The position numbers were made by a program, and so were the translations under genes. 64,000 nucleotides of DNA, from positions 3,038,001 through 3,102,000 of the forward strand of contig JAGFBZ010000855.1 of assembly GCA_018398805.1 (NCBI GenBank), in the 5' to 3' direction. The stretch's first letter is position 1. Every line of letters starts with the position of its first letter. The notes below the pieces were generated by a model, which was not told where the DNA came from, made no database searches, and was given only the letters and a program-made list of their open reading frames with translations. The stretch comes from Hirundichthys speculiger. Taxonomy: Eukaryota > Chordata > Actinopteri > Beloniformes > Exocoetidae. Shown here in pieces: positions 11,265 to 22,780 of this stretch.

Positions 11265-12655
11265 CACTAGAACCGCCAAGATTCCAAACTTCATTTTCAC
11301 CCCATCGCTGCAACAGCGTCAGTGATGCGAACATGTCATTTATAATAGTTGTAACGTGGCTCATTCCTGAATATTTCTGAAATAATAATAATGGACACTT
11401 ATTGTCAAAATAAGTGTTTAAAATGTATATTTTTGCGAGTTTTTTTTCTCCGTGGTAGAACGCTGCGCGCGCTCTTAGCCACACAAATAAATACATCGGT
11501 ACGTTCATCAACAAACTGTAGGAGCTGAATGTTAACACAAACATGACAACAGCAGCAATCGAATAACAGACTATTGACAATACAAAACAACAGATTTCAG
11601 ATGTCAAATCACAGATATTTTAATCATTTTGGAAAAACGGATTAACGCTGCGTGCTCCCCCTCACGCACACGACTCCATTCCCAGCCCTCCTCTCCACCG
11701 GCGCGGCTCCGCCACCGTTCAGTCACAGGTGTGCTGTATCACCTGGTCCATCAAGTACATGAACGCATTCATAGGGTCGTCAATGTTGCGGCGCGCGTAT
11801 GCAGTTGGACCACCTCTCTCCACCGGGACATTTTTGGACTGGGCTCTCCCGATCCGCGGTCCCAGCTTTATGGGTCCAAACGGTTCCGTCCTTGGCAGCC
11901 TCATGTAGCTGACATACAGGTTGAGCTCTGATCAATGTAAATATTTATGATTAGATCAGTCAGAGTCGTAGTCCTCGCTAAAATACCAAATGATTAGAAC
12001 CAGAGGAAACTAAAACACTTGACTTCTGAATTTACCTGTCAGAGTATTTCCGCGAGCCTCCACTGTGTCTGAGGACTGAATGTATGTGGCGGTGACCCCT
12101 CACTTATAGAAGACGGGGCCTTTTTCATAAATTCGCCTCCTCATCCTCAGTTGATGTCGTATCACCTGGTAAAAATGACGGGTCATCGCCCCCCCACCGA
12201 TTCCTCCTCACTCACAGCTGCCGTTATTTCCGCTCTCTCTGACTCAGATCCTGGTACAACAGCCAGACTGTTATTTTGTTGGATTCATGTATTAAATTTT
12301 GCTGTTTGTTTGAAAGATTTAGTGATGATAATAACTGTCAAAGTCCGATAACGCCATAAAGTTTGAGCGTTGCCAAGCAACGGGCAGTGGGGCGCGGAGG
12401 GGCGTGGCGCAAAAAATGACAGCTGTATACAGTGTTTATATGAGGGGGTGAAAATGACCCCCCTCTGTGGTTCCAGGTATAAATGGTCATATTCATTTTT
12501 CTTTTGATCACACACTCATCAGAATTCACTGAATGATTAATAAATCCATTTTAGAAAAAGTCACGAACTTACAGATGTAGGGGGTTTATTTTAACAGAAA
12601 TACAAACATTTGAAAATGCTAGGATGTAAAAATGACCTACTTGGCGGTTCTGGTG
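11265..12655. mobile_element. piggyBac-like element with TTAA target sites
   Basis: TTAA at 11261-11264 and 12656-12659 flank 16-bp terminal inverted repeats CACTAGAACCGCCAAG and CTTGGCGGTTCTGGTG, which match at 15 of 16 positions. TTAA duplication is the piggyBac signature (Kolobok also uses TTAA). A fragment resembling the piggyBac transposase entry domain lies inside on the minus strand at about 11719-11931. The element is far shorter than an autonomous one. A matching end recurs at 61037-61052. Confidence 0.75.
11719..11931 (-). pseudogene. piggyBac-type transposase N-terminal remnant
   Basis: On the minus strand the segment reads KDGTVW in one frame and GPTAYARRNIDDP...AFMYLMDQVIQHT in the neighbouring frame. 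This resembles the conserved stretch leading into the DDE_Tnp_1_7 (piggyBac) domain of fish elements, before the first catalytic aspartate. The frame is broken by at least one shift, and nothing downstream in the element carries the catalytic residues. It is a dead fragment that helps classify the surrounding TTAA element. The similarity is recognised by eye only. Confidence 0.5.
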
Positions 12656-12920
12656 TTAACAAAAAAGAAATATTAGTTTTCATAGTAAGCATCATGGAAA
12701 CAGAATAAAATGCGCTTTCATGCTTGTAAATGCTTCTGAAATGTAGTGATAGTAGACGATAATAGGGGTTTTTCATAAATGACAATGCTGCTGGTGCCAT
12801 ATTAACCCTTGATGTATGGGGCGACGAAAAACACTGGCAACCAAAATTGCTAGCTGGCTACCAACTTCAAAAACCTGGTAGCCAGGGGCGACTTGGTAAA
12901 AATTCTAATTTTATGCCCTG

Positions 12921-15900
12921 CAGTAACACACCTTGCATGGTAAAAGGCTTTTTCTGCAGTTTGTAGTTTGCAGTTTGTTACAGTAGCGTCTGTCTCAACA
13001 CACCAGCTTTTGGTTTTCTCTTCTTTCGAGCACACAGTATATTTTTGGTTTTTTTTCGTTGAATGTTCTTGGTCATGCCCGTTTTGGAGATTTGCTGACC
13101 TAATTTTAGATAAATCTAATTCTCAGTGTGGATACAGTCAAAAAAAAAAAAAAAAGAAAAAAGTACCATTTCTACTCAGCTAGTTGCTCCGCATTCTTCA
13201 TCTCTCTTCTCAAGAATCTCTGTGATAATCTGTTGTGTCACCATGACGCCTTGCATCAGAATTTTCTCTACTAACTGTTAAAGAGAAGACCCAACGAATC
13301 AAGATGCTTTAAACATAAGTGCTCTATGTTATATAAATCCATCAGTGTTTGATGCAAAACTTACTGTGATATTGATAACGGGATTCCATTGTCTTTGAGC
13401 CTCCCAAGTCAGTATCTGTGCTGGTGCAGAATGCTGACAGCTTGGCAGGGAAGCAGTAGGAAGAGTGTGGGCGAAGGCCAGGCAATACACTGAGCTGAAC
13501 TCACAGCCTGAGAGGCCCACATGCCTTCATTATTCAGTTGGAATCTATTGAGCATCTGGGACTAAATTATTCATCATCATCGACCTAGTTCTTGGGTGCG
13601 AAGTTAGATACTTCGATGTCATGAGCCGTTTTGATAAGAGCTGCTACTGAAGTGTGATAGCTGCCATGGCTAAACAGAAACTTTGTGCATGTGTAAAAAG
13701 TATTAGCTACCATTCACTGCTATAGACAGTAGTTTTTGTAAAACTGAGCTTTCAGGTTTGTAGTTTTATTCTCACTGAACGAATCAGCAGGCAATCTTCT
13801 TCCCATGTCTCGCCCTGAGCCCTGTCCCACCACCATCTCCCTCTGCCCCCCCTTACTGGCTCACTAATGATGTATTGCTGTGAGACTGAAGCTTAGGACA
13901 GCATACTCCTCCCAATTAGTCTGTTGTGGACAACTCTGGTCAGATACGGACTCTGGCAAGCTGATTCCAGCATGAGAAATAATGGCATATGTTTTGGAAA
14001 GTATATTGATTCCTCTAGTTTTAGGGTGGACATAACCTGAGTACAATTGTTAGCTGTGATATTGTCTTAAACTGGAGTCTTGATGAGAGTTTCCTGGGGA
14101 TATATGTGGATAAGAAGGTGAAATATAAGGATATGTGCAGTATGATTAAATTTGATGTGTATTCTTATACCCATATTTGCTTTGGTTTTATCTGAGAGTT
14201 GATTAAACAAATAAATATAGTAATTAATCGCCATTATTAATATCCCCAACCTTCAAGCACATAAAATGCTCCACTGTCAGTGAAATGTACATTCCATGTT
14301 ATACTTTCTAAAAATAAAACCCCATTTTCACACTCGTCGATTCTTGCTCTGCTGTGAATATAATATGGAATTAGAATCAAACACCTCTGTTAAATACAGT
14401 ATGATAGAAAACTTTTTTTTTTCCTGAGAAAAGATAGAAGTTGCCATCCCTGGTGGTGAGGTTTCCACACAGGCTACTTCTGCTGTCATGAATTCTTTCC
14501 TACACGTTTTTTCTTTAGCAAGTGGAGAACAATTATTCTGTAAGGTGCTTACATCTAATGGACTATACGACAAAGGCATGTAAGAGCAGAAGACAAAGTT
14601 TGTTTCACATTTCACAAACGATAGCACAGTTTATTTGGTAGCAGGTGAGAGTTTTGCAGAATAAAAGCTTATATTGGATAAAAAAAATAAAAAAAAAGGC
14701 TTACTGGGGAAGAAAAAATACAATGAAAACAGAAAGGCAAAAGAAAACAGCAAGCATCCTCTGTGGAATACATTACCAGGACAGCAGAGGCATGGTTTGG
14801 ATAAACCCTTCAGATGCCTTCAATGTCCTCCTGACTTTCAGCTTGTTTCCAAAGAGACATGTTGTGTGCCAGAGAGCATTCATCAAATTAGACCAGAGAG
14901 AAACAATGTGAAAACACACAGCTCTCCATAGAGACATGCCGACAGGTTATCACAGAGAAGGTGTCTCTCACTCTCGAGTACTGGGGCAGCAACACACAGC
15001 ATCCTCCCTGAGGAGATGTTCTCCCTCTCCCTCCACAGGCCACCATTAGAAGGAGAAAACATGTATTCAGGGGAGCAATGTACAAATGTAGCACATTATA
15101 AAGCTACCTACTCCTGGTGCACCTGGTGTCCTGCAGAATGTAACTGCTGAGTAAGCTGTAGCAAGCCCATGCAGAGCATGGCTTTGCCTGGACTTCTAAT
15201 TATGGAGGCCCCTTATCAATCCTCAGAGATCGAATACCAGCATGACGGTAGTAAAAAAAGCACCAGGGTACCTTTGGCTGAGTCAGGCTGGAGTTTCCTG
15301 CTCCACATCCTCTTTGATGGTTCAATCAGTGCATGTGCCAAGGTCAGTCAATAGCTTTACTCCACTAATACATTTACTAGGATTGACTGTAATATGTGTC
15401 TTTAGAGTAGGTATTGAGAATGCATCAGCAATTCCACACACACTTTTTCACTTCACTCTTTAGCATTTCTTTTACTTCCACTTTTTCAACTGTCTCCCTG
15501 GGTTTTCTCATAGGAGTGAGCTCTCTGCTGCTCTGAGCCGAGGCAGATAAATGAGCTGTGCTGTAGGTTCACGATGGCTTCAGCACTTTACAGCTAGATT
15601 AATGATGCTTTGCAAGCCCCAACTCTTTGCTTTTAGCATTTTCCAAGTACCTTCATAAAATGAACTACAGGTGCATTTTGTTTATACATCTGTCTGTTGG
15701 GGTATCTTTCCTGGTGGCATTACACTGTTACTATCAGCGTGACTAAAACTTGAAAATCTTCAAAAGATTAAATTTAAATGAGGACACTATGAAAGTAATT
15801 ACAGTTTCAGCTTCAGTAGTTTCAGTGTCACAAGTTTGTAAAGTCTTTAAACTCAAGAATCCAAAAATCGGCAGATAATTTGAAGCCTTGTTTTTTAAAG

Positions 15901-15990
15901 CATGCTGCTCATTTTTTTTTCTCATCTTGCACATCTTTTTAATCATTCCTTGGTATCAAATTAAATATCTTCTGTCTGGAAATCTGCTTT
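12921..15990. other. intron sequence, no gene recognised
   Basis: AT-rich with no recognisable exon. An A-rich run lies at 13140-13160. Scattered short open frames have no domain and overlap low-complexity A tracts (for example 14645-14931). Confidence 0.4.
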
Positions 15991-15997
15991 TGTTTTT

Positions 15998-16800
15998 CCC
16001 TTATCCAAAGAGGATGACCCTGTAGACCCAAACAATTATAGGCCCATATCAGATTTATAATAATAATAATACATTTTATTTATCAGCACATTTTACGACA
16101 CTTAAGGACACTTTACAAATAAAATAAATACAAACAATAAAAAATAAAAATAGTGTAAAATAGCATAACAGTTTAAACATAAAATAGTGGAGCAGTGGAG
16201 TTACAGAGAGTATGCTGCTTGAAACAGGTGAGTTTTGATTCTGGATTTGAACAAAGGGAGAGAGTTGACAGGCGACTTGCCTGTTCTTGCTAAATATTGG
16301 TTGGCTAACAATACCTTACCAGACTATCACTTGCCTCTAGAACCGGAAATAGTAAAACCATCACAGCCTTAAAAGTAATAAATAACAGCTTCAGTGCTTT
16401 AGAGAGAAAGTAACACTGTACAGCATTTGTAATTGAACTGTCTAGGTTTTTGACATTGTGGATCAGATTATGCTAATGTGAAGACAGTAGTGTGGGACTG
16501 TCTAAGCATGCTTTTGGGTGATATGAAATTGATTTATTTCGCAAATCTCAGCGCCTTCAGATAGAAAGTATTAACTCTAACTATCTCAGTGTAACTAAGG
16601 GTGTTCCTCAAGGATCAGTCCTGGGACCACTTTTGTCCATTTTATATATCAAGAGCTTCATCGTCCAGAATCTCATGGCAGTTTATTTTATTTTATTTTA
16701 TGCTGATGATACTATAATAATGATTTTACAACTAATCAGGCTCTTTATAAGTTATAACTTTTAAGCTTTTAATATTGTACAGCGAACCTTGTGAGATTTA
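15998..16800 (+). pseudogene. non-LTR retrotransposon reverse transcriptase remnant
   Basis: Three reverse-transcriptase landmarks appear in order on the + strand. A DPNNYRPISDL-type entry motif lies at about 16015-16060. A GVPQGSVLGP motif lies at about 16600-16630. A FYADDT catalytic box lies at about 16700-16720, where the two aspartates would bind metal. The frame is interrupted by stops and by a foreign insertion after the entry motif (about 16058-16280), so the copy is dead. The clade (jockey, L1-like or L2-like) cannot be fixed from these pieces. Confidence 0.7.
16058..16280 (+). repeat. teleost interspersed repeat nested in the RT remnant
   Basis: Begins with an ATAATAATAATACATTTTAT stretch and runs to AACAAAGGGAGAGAGTTGAC. 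It separates the DPNNYRPIS entry motif from the rest of the reverse transcriptase, so it most likely inserted later. This order resembles a common fish repeat. Part of the same consensus may be present at 32058-32250. Confidence 0.5.
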
Positions 16801-17324
16801 AAACTAAGCATGGATGTTTTGTCCCAGTGCCCCTGAATCATTTGTCTGTCACCAATTTTCATCACTCTGAGGTTGAGAAAATTTCACAGTTTAGTTTCTG
16901 AGGTATTTTGATGATGATCTCTCTCTCTTCTAAACCTGGAATTCAGCAACTGAATAAGAATCTTAAGTTGAAATTTAGTTTTATTTATTTAGAATGATGT
17001 GCCTTTCTTTTGGGGCCAATGGGAGACTTATATCTGCTCCTTTCAAGTTTTTGCTGAACTATGATAATGTGATTTATGTCCATGCTTCCTTACAATGTAT
17101 GCATCCACTGGATGCTGTTTCTCCACGAAGCTCTGAGGTTTATAACTATGGGAATAAATTGGGTTCATTAATTTTCTTTTTTAAAAAAAACAGGAAACTT
17201 ATAGGTGAAAAACTAAAATTTGAATCTGAATGTTGAAGTCTTGATATTTAACTGCGTAAAATACAACAATACGAAATAACAAAAATGGGAAGGAAAATCC
17301 TTTTTTTTTTAGTTTAATTAATTG

Positions 17325-17440
17325 TACTGTTGCCTACCATATGGGAGGTCCCAGGTTCAAATCCTAGTTGCGTCAGGAAAAGCATCCGGTGTAAAAACGC
17401 CAATTTCTCATTGGTAACAGTCCACAGACAGGGAGAAGCC
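17325..17440 (+). repeat. tRNA-like SINE fragment with B-box
   Basis: Contains GGTTCAAATCC (about 17354), an exact RNA polymerase III B-box match, followed by GTCAGGAAAAGCATCCGG and a degraded AGGGAGAAGCC end. This combination belongs to a teleost tRNA-derived repeat. No cloverleaf with an intact acceptor stem was found, so it is not annotated as a tRNA gene. Confidence 0.5.
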
Positions 17441-20046
17441 AAAACAGAAGTTTTATGATTTTGATTCAATTTTCTAATTCTTTCGAACAAATTATTTACT
17501 TTCATGTTTCACTTTAACATACATTTTGAAATTTTGAACTTTTATTGTTGTTGTTGTTTTAAGTTACAAATTTGATATTTTCAGATTCAGATTGTATTTT
17601 ATCAAACTTTTGGCCTTCATCTGGCGTGGGAGTGGAACATCATGACTAACAAGCCTTTCTCAATCACGTTGAAAAAATAAAAGGCAGTACCACAGTATAA
17701 AGCGATGATCTTTGACAGATTTTCCCATTAAACAACTGCAGTTAACGCTTTAAAACATTCAATTTCCTTGTACACTATGCTGCGTTCAATAGTCTTACGT
17801 GGAAGTGGGAATAATTGAATCAAAATTATAACCTTCAATATTTATTTATTTATTTGTGTATTTCATATTGTTGTATTTTACAAAGTTAAATATCAATACT
17901 TCAGCTTTCAGTTTAATATTTTAGTTTTTCATCTACAATTTTTTTTTAAATAAATAATGGCCCAGATTTAGCTCCAAATATTACATTTGAACTCTTCTCA
18001 CCACTGTGCGTTGACTCTGGTAGATTCCTACACTGGTCTATATTCATGTACAAAACGTTCTTGGCACCCTTCTATCCTACTTGCAGACCTACATTCTTCA
18101 AAAAAAGCAAATTAGCTTTCTGGCTTTGTTCTCTAGACTTTTGGCTTTGCCGAAAGTTATAACTAGGATGGGGAGCACTTATATAAACCTTACGATCTGA
18201 CTTCACTTCATGAATTTAAATATGTTTAAATATTTTTGATGAAAAAAATTGGACTTCAGATGTTACAATTGACCATCATTAGCACCGTCTACAATAACTC
18301 TTGGAGGAATAATAAGTAGTGTCTCTTGCCTTACATAGAATTTTAGATCTCAGTGTTGGTTCATTTTGGCCAAACATCATTATTTCAACCGTCACTGCCG
18401 CAGCAGCATCTGAAGGAGTGCTGCCAGAATGAAACCAGGACTAAAAGTGCTTGCCGATCCTCTATGCCCCGGATACATGTGATGCAATCAGACAAGCCTA
18501 CCATCGCCAGCTCACTAGTGGCAGGATGATTGACTGCGAGTCCCAGCATACTTTTGAAATGAGTTTTTTTGAAAGGGTTTTAAAATGATCTGCCTTGGCT
18601 CCTCCTTCAACCAAGCCACACTGGAAGAGTTGTAGAGCTGCATATATAAATATAATTGTTTGGTTTTTTTAACCACATGAATATCCAGTGTCATTTAGGA
18701 TATCTCCTTTAAAAAAGATCTCTTAAGATTTGAGTGTCCCTTTCTGGCACCTCAGCCCAAACCACCTGTCAGTTTTCATCACTGTGGCTAAATTGCATAG
18801 TAAAGCCCCACACATGGTTCACATTGAATTGTCACGGGTGAAAGAGAAGCCAAGCGTTGGATGAGGACATCATGAATTGGTAATATTATTGGATTTCCAC
18901 CAGGTCATGGCCACATCAAAATGGTAACCTACACACTAATCCTTGAAGACAGACGGATGCCCAGGAACACATGAAATCATTTTTAGTGTTTATTCTGATT
19001 CTTACATTCACTTTACACGTGATTAATTAAAAAAAAAATAATCTTTTGTCTTGCTTTTACAGGTACGACAAAAGAAAATGAAGCTGAAAATTATAAGAGA
19101 TATATCATCTATACGTATAATTGTAAAATCAAAGTTTATCCTGTAAAGAGATAAGCAAATATCCATATGTATTGAATAGTACTGGCATAGTGGAATTTAA
19201 CACCTTGTAACGTGGCTTTCCTACCCGCATGAGGAGATCAAAACAAAATATGTTATATAAAACACCTCAGATTAGGTCATCTTATATTAATTAACTTACA
19301 TCCAGCAGATATACATCACATTTCAAAGATAAAGGAAAAGAGGAAGGTGAAGAAGTACGTAAATTGTAGAATGAGAGCGATAATGTAGGACAATGAGAGA
19401 AACTGTATTGATTCCTCAATTCCCGTACCTCTGCCAGTGAGTGCAGAGTGTCAAGATCTCCCGCCAGGAAAAACAAATCACAAGGCATAAGTGATGGATG
19501 TGGCACTGCAGGATCTGGCGGTTTTGCCATCTGGATGGCCGACACTGTATATCAGCCTCATGCACAGCAAATTAAATTTACATTTGGACGGCTTCCCCAG
19601 GCCTCTTGCTTCACAGATGCACCAAAAAACAACCCTCCACTACAGCACCGTTAATGGGTTTGATCTAGTATATCCAGGTCTATTATGTAAACACAATGTT
19701 GGCCTATGTTCAGTCTGTAAAAATGATGTTACAGTCACACAAAAAAAAAAAAAAAAAAAAAAAATCACATTAGGTGCAGCCTAATGCATGTTCAGAAAAA
19801 TGGCATCACCTTTAATTTCCTTAATGTCCGTCAATACTAATCCAACTTGCTGATATATCGATGTACAGTCAAAGATCAGTGACATAAAAGCACAGATTCA
19901 GTAACAGCCAGCTTAAATCTTGATTTTTGAAGCCTGATGATTCCCTGTATCTTTATCTATTTTGTTGCTGTCATATATGAAACTCCTTAGATACTTTTAC
20001 ATACTAGGTACTTAAATACTAGATACCTAGATACATTTTTCATACT
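17441..20046. other. intron sequence, no gene recognised
   Basis: AT-rich with no exon or named repeat. A long A run ends near 19763. A short open frame at 19448-19784 runs into that A tract and has no domain. Confidence 0.4.
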
Positions 20047-20054
20047 CCCTAGAG

Positions 20055-20275
20055 CAGGGTTGCCAAATCCTGGTCCTCGAGAGCCCCTATCCAGCAGGTT
20101 TTAGATGTTTCCTTGCTTCAGCACACCGTGATACAAGTGGCTGTGTCATCAACAGACTTGTGCAGACTTTAACAACCTGATAATGACCATTAATTAGAAT
20201 CAGGTGTGTTGAACCTGGGAAACCTCTAAAACATGTTGGATAGGGGCTCTCCACGACCAGGATTGGGCACCCCTG
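20055..20275. mobile_element. hAT MITE with 8-bp target duplication
   Basis: The termini are long inverted repeats (over 50 bp) beginning CAGGG and ending CCCTG, with the shared block GAGAGCCCCTATCCA. The flanks CCCTAGAG (20047-20054) and CTCTAGAG (20276-20283) agree at 7 of 8 positions, and the right copy fits the hAT target consensus nTnnnnAn. At 221 bp there is no room for a transposase. Confidence 0.85.
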
Positions 20276-21226
20276 CTCTAGAGTATAAAAAATGTTGTAC
20301 AATAAGTATCATTAAGCATGCCTTTGAGGATTAAAATTGTTTATACAAAAGGGATAAGCAGAATTGCTGAGCTAAATTTATGGGAGCACTTTTTCTGCTC
20401 AGCAGCGCTCCATAACCGGAAATCTAACCTGGCCCTGAAGAGGCTGTAATGCTTAAATGAAATGACCTTTAACGCAGAGCTGATCAAATCGCCTGAGGCA
20501 AGACTATAAAAGAACATTGCAGCATAATGTTTTACAGTCTACTTTTTCTGGTCTTGTGTTTGCCCGATCCCATTTTCCAGGATGGGAAAATGTATCGTGT
20601 TTGGCAGGTGAGGAAGTGCCCTGAAAGCAATCTAAAATGGATTTGTTATTAGAGTCGACATGGCAGCAGAATAATGATTTTGGTTTATTCTGGATGCTTA
20701 TTTTGTAAAAGAGATACTGATTCACAGTGAAAGAAAGATGGAAAAAATATTGATTTCAGCCTCTGCTGCTCTGCCCTTTGTTTTCCATCTCTTTTTTAAG
20801 CTTTCATGGCTAGTTGTCCTCTAAATGTCAGAGGTGTTCTGTGAGGACTCTTAACAATCCCTTGAAGGGCTTTGCAAAGCCATGCACTAAAACACAAATT
20901 GAGCATGTGAGTTGACAATGGTGCTGTGAACTTCTGCCTTAACCGTTCCTCAATAATCGGATCTCATTTTTGTAAGAATGCCATTGCCTGGAAAGCAGTG
21001 AAGCAGCTGCTACTGTGCCAGGCAGCGTGTGGCCGTGTTGACAGATAGATCCAGCAGCCAAACTGTGTATCTGTCTGGATTTGCATGCCATCTGCCCCAC
21101 TCCCCTTAACCTAACCCTCTGGAAACGCCACTATTGGTTGTTTTGAAAAGGAGTCATCTTGCCTCATTGATGCAGCTAAAGTATTTCATGCCCTCACCTC
21201 TCCACTGTTTATCTCTCTCTTTTCAG

Positions 21227-21314
21227 ACAACTGAGGACTTGCAGGTGGCTTCAGCCGAGTGTCCAAGTGATGACGAGGACATTGATCCCTGTGAGCCGAG
21301 CTCAGGTGGGTTAG
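21227..21314 (+). CDS. nrxn1: neurexin-1 penultimate visible coding exon (stalk), SS5 donor pair
   Basis: Neurexins are presynaptic adhesion receptors that bind neuroligins, LRRTMs and cerebellins. This exon encodes part of the extracellular stalk between the last LNS domain and the membrane. It follows a pyrimidine tract and TTTCAG, starts in phase 0 with [12 protein letters not shown] and reads [14 protein letters not shown]. The acidic stretch is bounded by two cysteines, as known for neurexin-1. Two donors are usable: GTGGGT at 21306 ends the exon at 21305 (79 bp), and GTTAGT at 21315 ends it at 21314 (88 bp). Both leave phase 1 and both join the exon at 35598 in frame, giving ...PSSASPT or ...PSSGGLASPT. 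Paralogue a or b is undetermined. Confidence 0.93.
21306..21314 (+). promoter_or_regulatory. nrxn1: SS5 alternative splice segment (tandem donors)
   Basis: The nine bases GTGGGTTAG are either intron or exon depending on which of two GT donors is used. Inclusion adds three residues, giving Gly-Gly-Leu before the shared Ala. The reading frame is preserved either way. This matches the small SS5 variant known at the same place in mammalian neurexin-1. Confidence 0.8.
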
Positions 21315-22780
21315 GTTAGTCATCTCTTTTTTTATTCTATTTCTCTTTAGGTGTGCCAGTTTGTTTTTGTGTGTCAAAGTCCACCCCCAGCCAAGTCACT
21401 AAAGGCTGCCATGCGGTGTTTAAATGAGCTGCTTGGAGGTGTCATTAAACCTTTAACACTGAGATCCACAGTTGTTCTACAACTACAAACTATTATTTCT
21501 ATTTTGGGGGCTGTCTTTTTATCTGTTTTTAGCAAATTCTGCTTTTTAATGTAGAGTAATGTGAAATAAAAACTTAAGATATCCACACAAAATCATACTG
21601 AAATATTCAATTTATATTAATTTGTGACCACAGTAATTATGATCTTTTGATATAAAGTCTGCAAGGCTTCCTTGCTGTAAGTCAAAGAGGCAACATTGTA
21701 TTTTTTGGTTTTCCCACAAGGACATATATTCTCCTACAGAAGACACTGCGACTGAACTGCTTCAAGCTCCTTGTTTGCAATTTATCTACATCACCATGTA
21801 ACATATTTACATAATGCCTGCCTTCCAGCAAATGCACTACAACTCAGAGAAAGAATGAGCAGCTTACTCCCATTTTCATGCCATTTGCTGCACAATCAGA
21901 GCAGACAAAGCATTTTAGGAAGCATTTTTTTTGGAGAGACAGAAGCTAAATTGGAGCATTTCAGACAGAAGGTGACCACAGGTGCCAGACCAATGTACAA
22001 TATGGGGAAAAAAATTATGTTTATTTATGAAAAAGGAATTTAGTCTGTTAGACTAATTTTAGATGTCTGTTAGACACGCAAAAGGAATTAATCAAATTGT
22101 AAATATGCATAATATGGGCTTCTTAGAGCAACAGAAATATATAAAATTACTTTACTCTTAAAAGTTAGCTTATGATAGCTTATGAATGTTCTTCCAGCAA
22201 ATCTCATTTGGGCGAAGGAAAAATAATCTAGATACTAGTACTACCTGCAGTCACAAACCAAACAATATAAATTAAAGTTACTGGGTTATTTTTCAAATGA
22301 GGGGTTTATTCATGACAAAATTCCAGACTTTTCTAGTTAGTTGCTAAACTGAAGGGTCCATTTTTTTGTTTCCTGTTCTGTTATTTAAATCTTATAACCA
22401 TCCAGATTTAACTCGTGACACGAGAAGATTTTCACAACAAAGGTCATAACTAGAAGTAAAAAGTGTTTTGCATGCATCAAAGCAGTTGTTATTACTGTTT
22501 TTTAATTTCACAACAACTGTACTGTGTCTTCATCAGCTCATGGCATTTGCTAATGTGCAAAAAGGGGAGTTCTCAGAGAGACATCAAATCTCTAGTTGTA
22601 ATTACAAAACCTGCATGACTCATGGACGTGATACTCAAAGAAGGTAAAACAGAATAGAGTCTGTTATGGTTCTTACAAATGTGTATAGGGTCCCCACTGT
22701 TGTTAATTAAATTCTACTGCAGACAGTGGGAGTTATTTCTGTTGTTTCCTGTGCACTATTGTTCACAATAGCTGCACATA
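21315..22780. other. start of last nrxn1 intron
   Basis: Intronic sequence between the SS5 donors and the first Tc1-like copy. No exon or repeat family was recognised. The intron as a whole runs to 35597, about 14.3 kb. Confidence 0.6.

Larger units (their letters stand above)
10842..12920. mobile_element. hAT-like element candidate (hosts a piggyBac-like insert)
   Basis: The left end CAGGGCATA (10842-10850) and right end TATGCCCTG (12912-12920) are inverted repeats of hAT form. Subterminal GCGAC-rich stretches occur at both ends (about 10859-10915 and 12818-12892). An 8-bp target duplication is not clear: only CAGTA is shared by the flanks. The inside is largely occupied by the TTAA-flanked element at 11265-12655. 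No hAT transposase is recognisable. Confidence 0.5.

Noticed and set aside
11038..11607. 189-codon minus-strand open frame
   Set aside because: It crosses the TTAA and terminal repeat of the inserted element at 11265, so it joins unrelated DNA. No domain is recognisable.
17325..17410. tRNA gene
   Set aside because: A B-box is present but no complete cloverleaf or acceptor stem; the downstream text is SINE-like.
21134..21226. Upstream extension of the nrxn1 exon
   Set aside because: The frame is open, but a pyrimidine tract and TTTCAG end exactly at 21226, and the upstream residues do not resemble neurexin.
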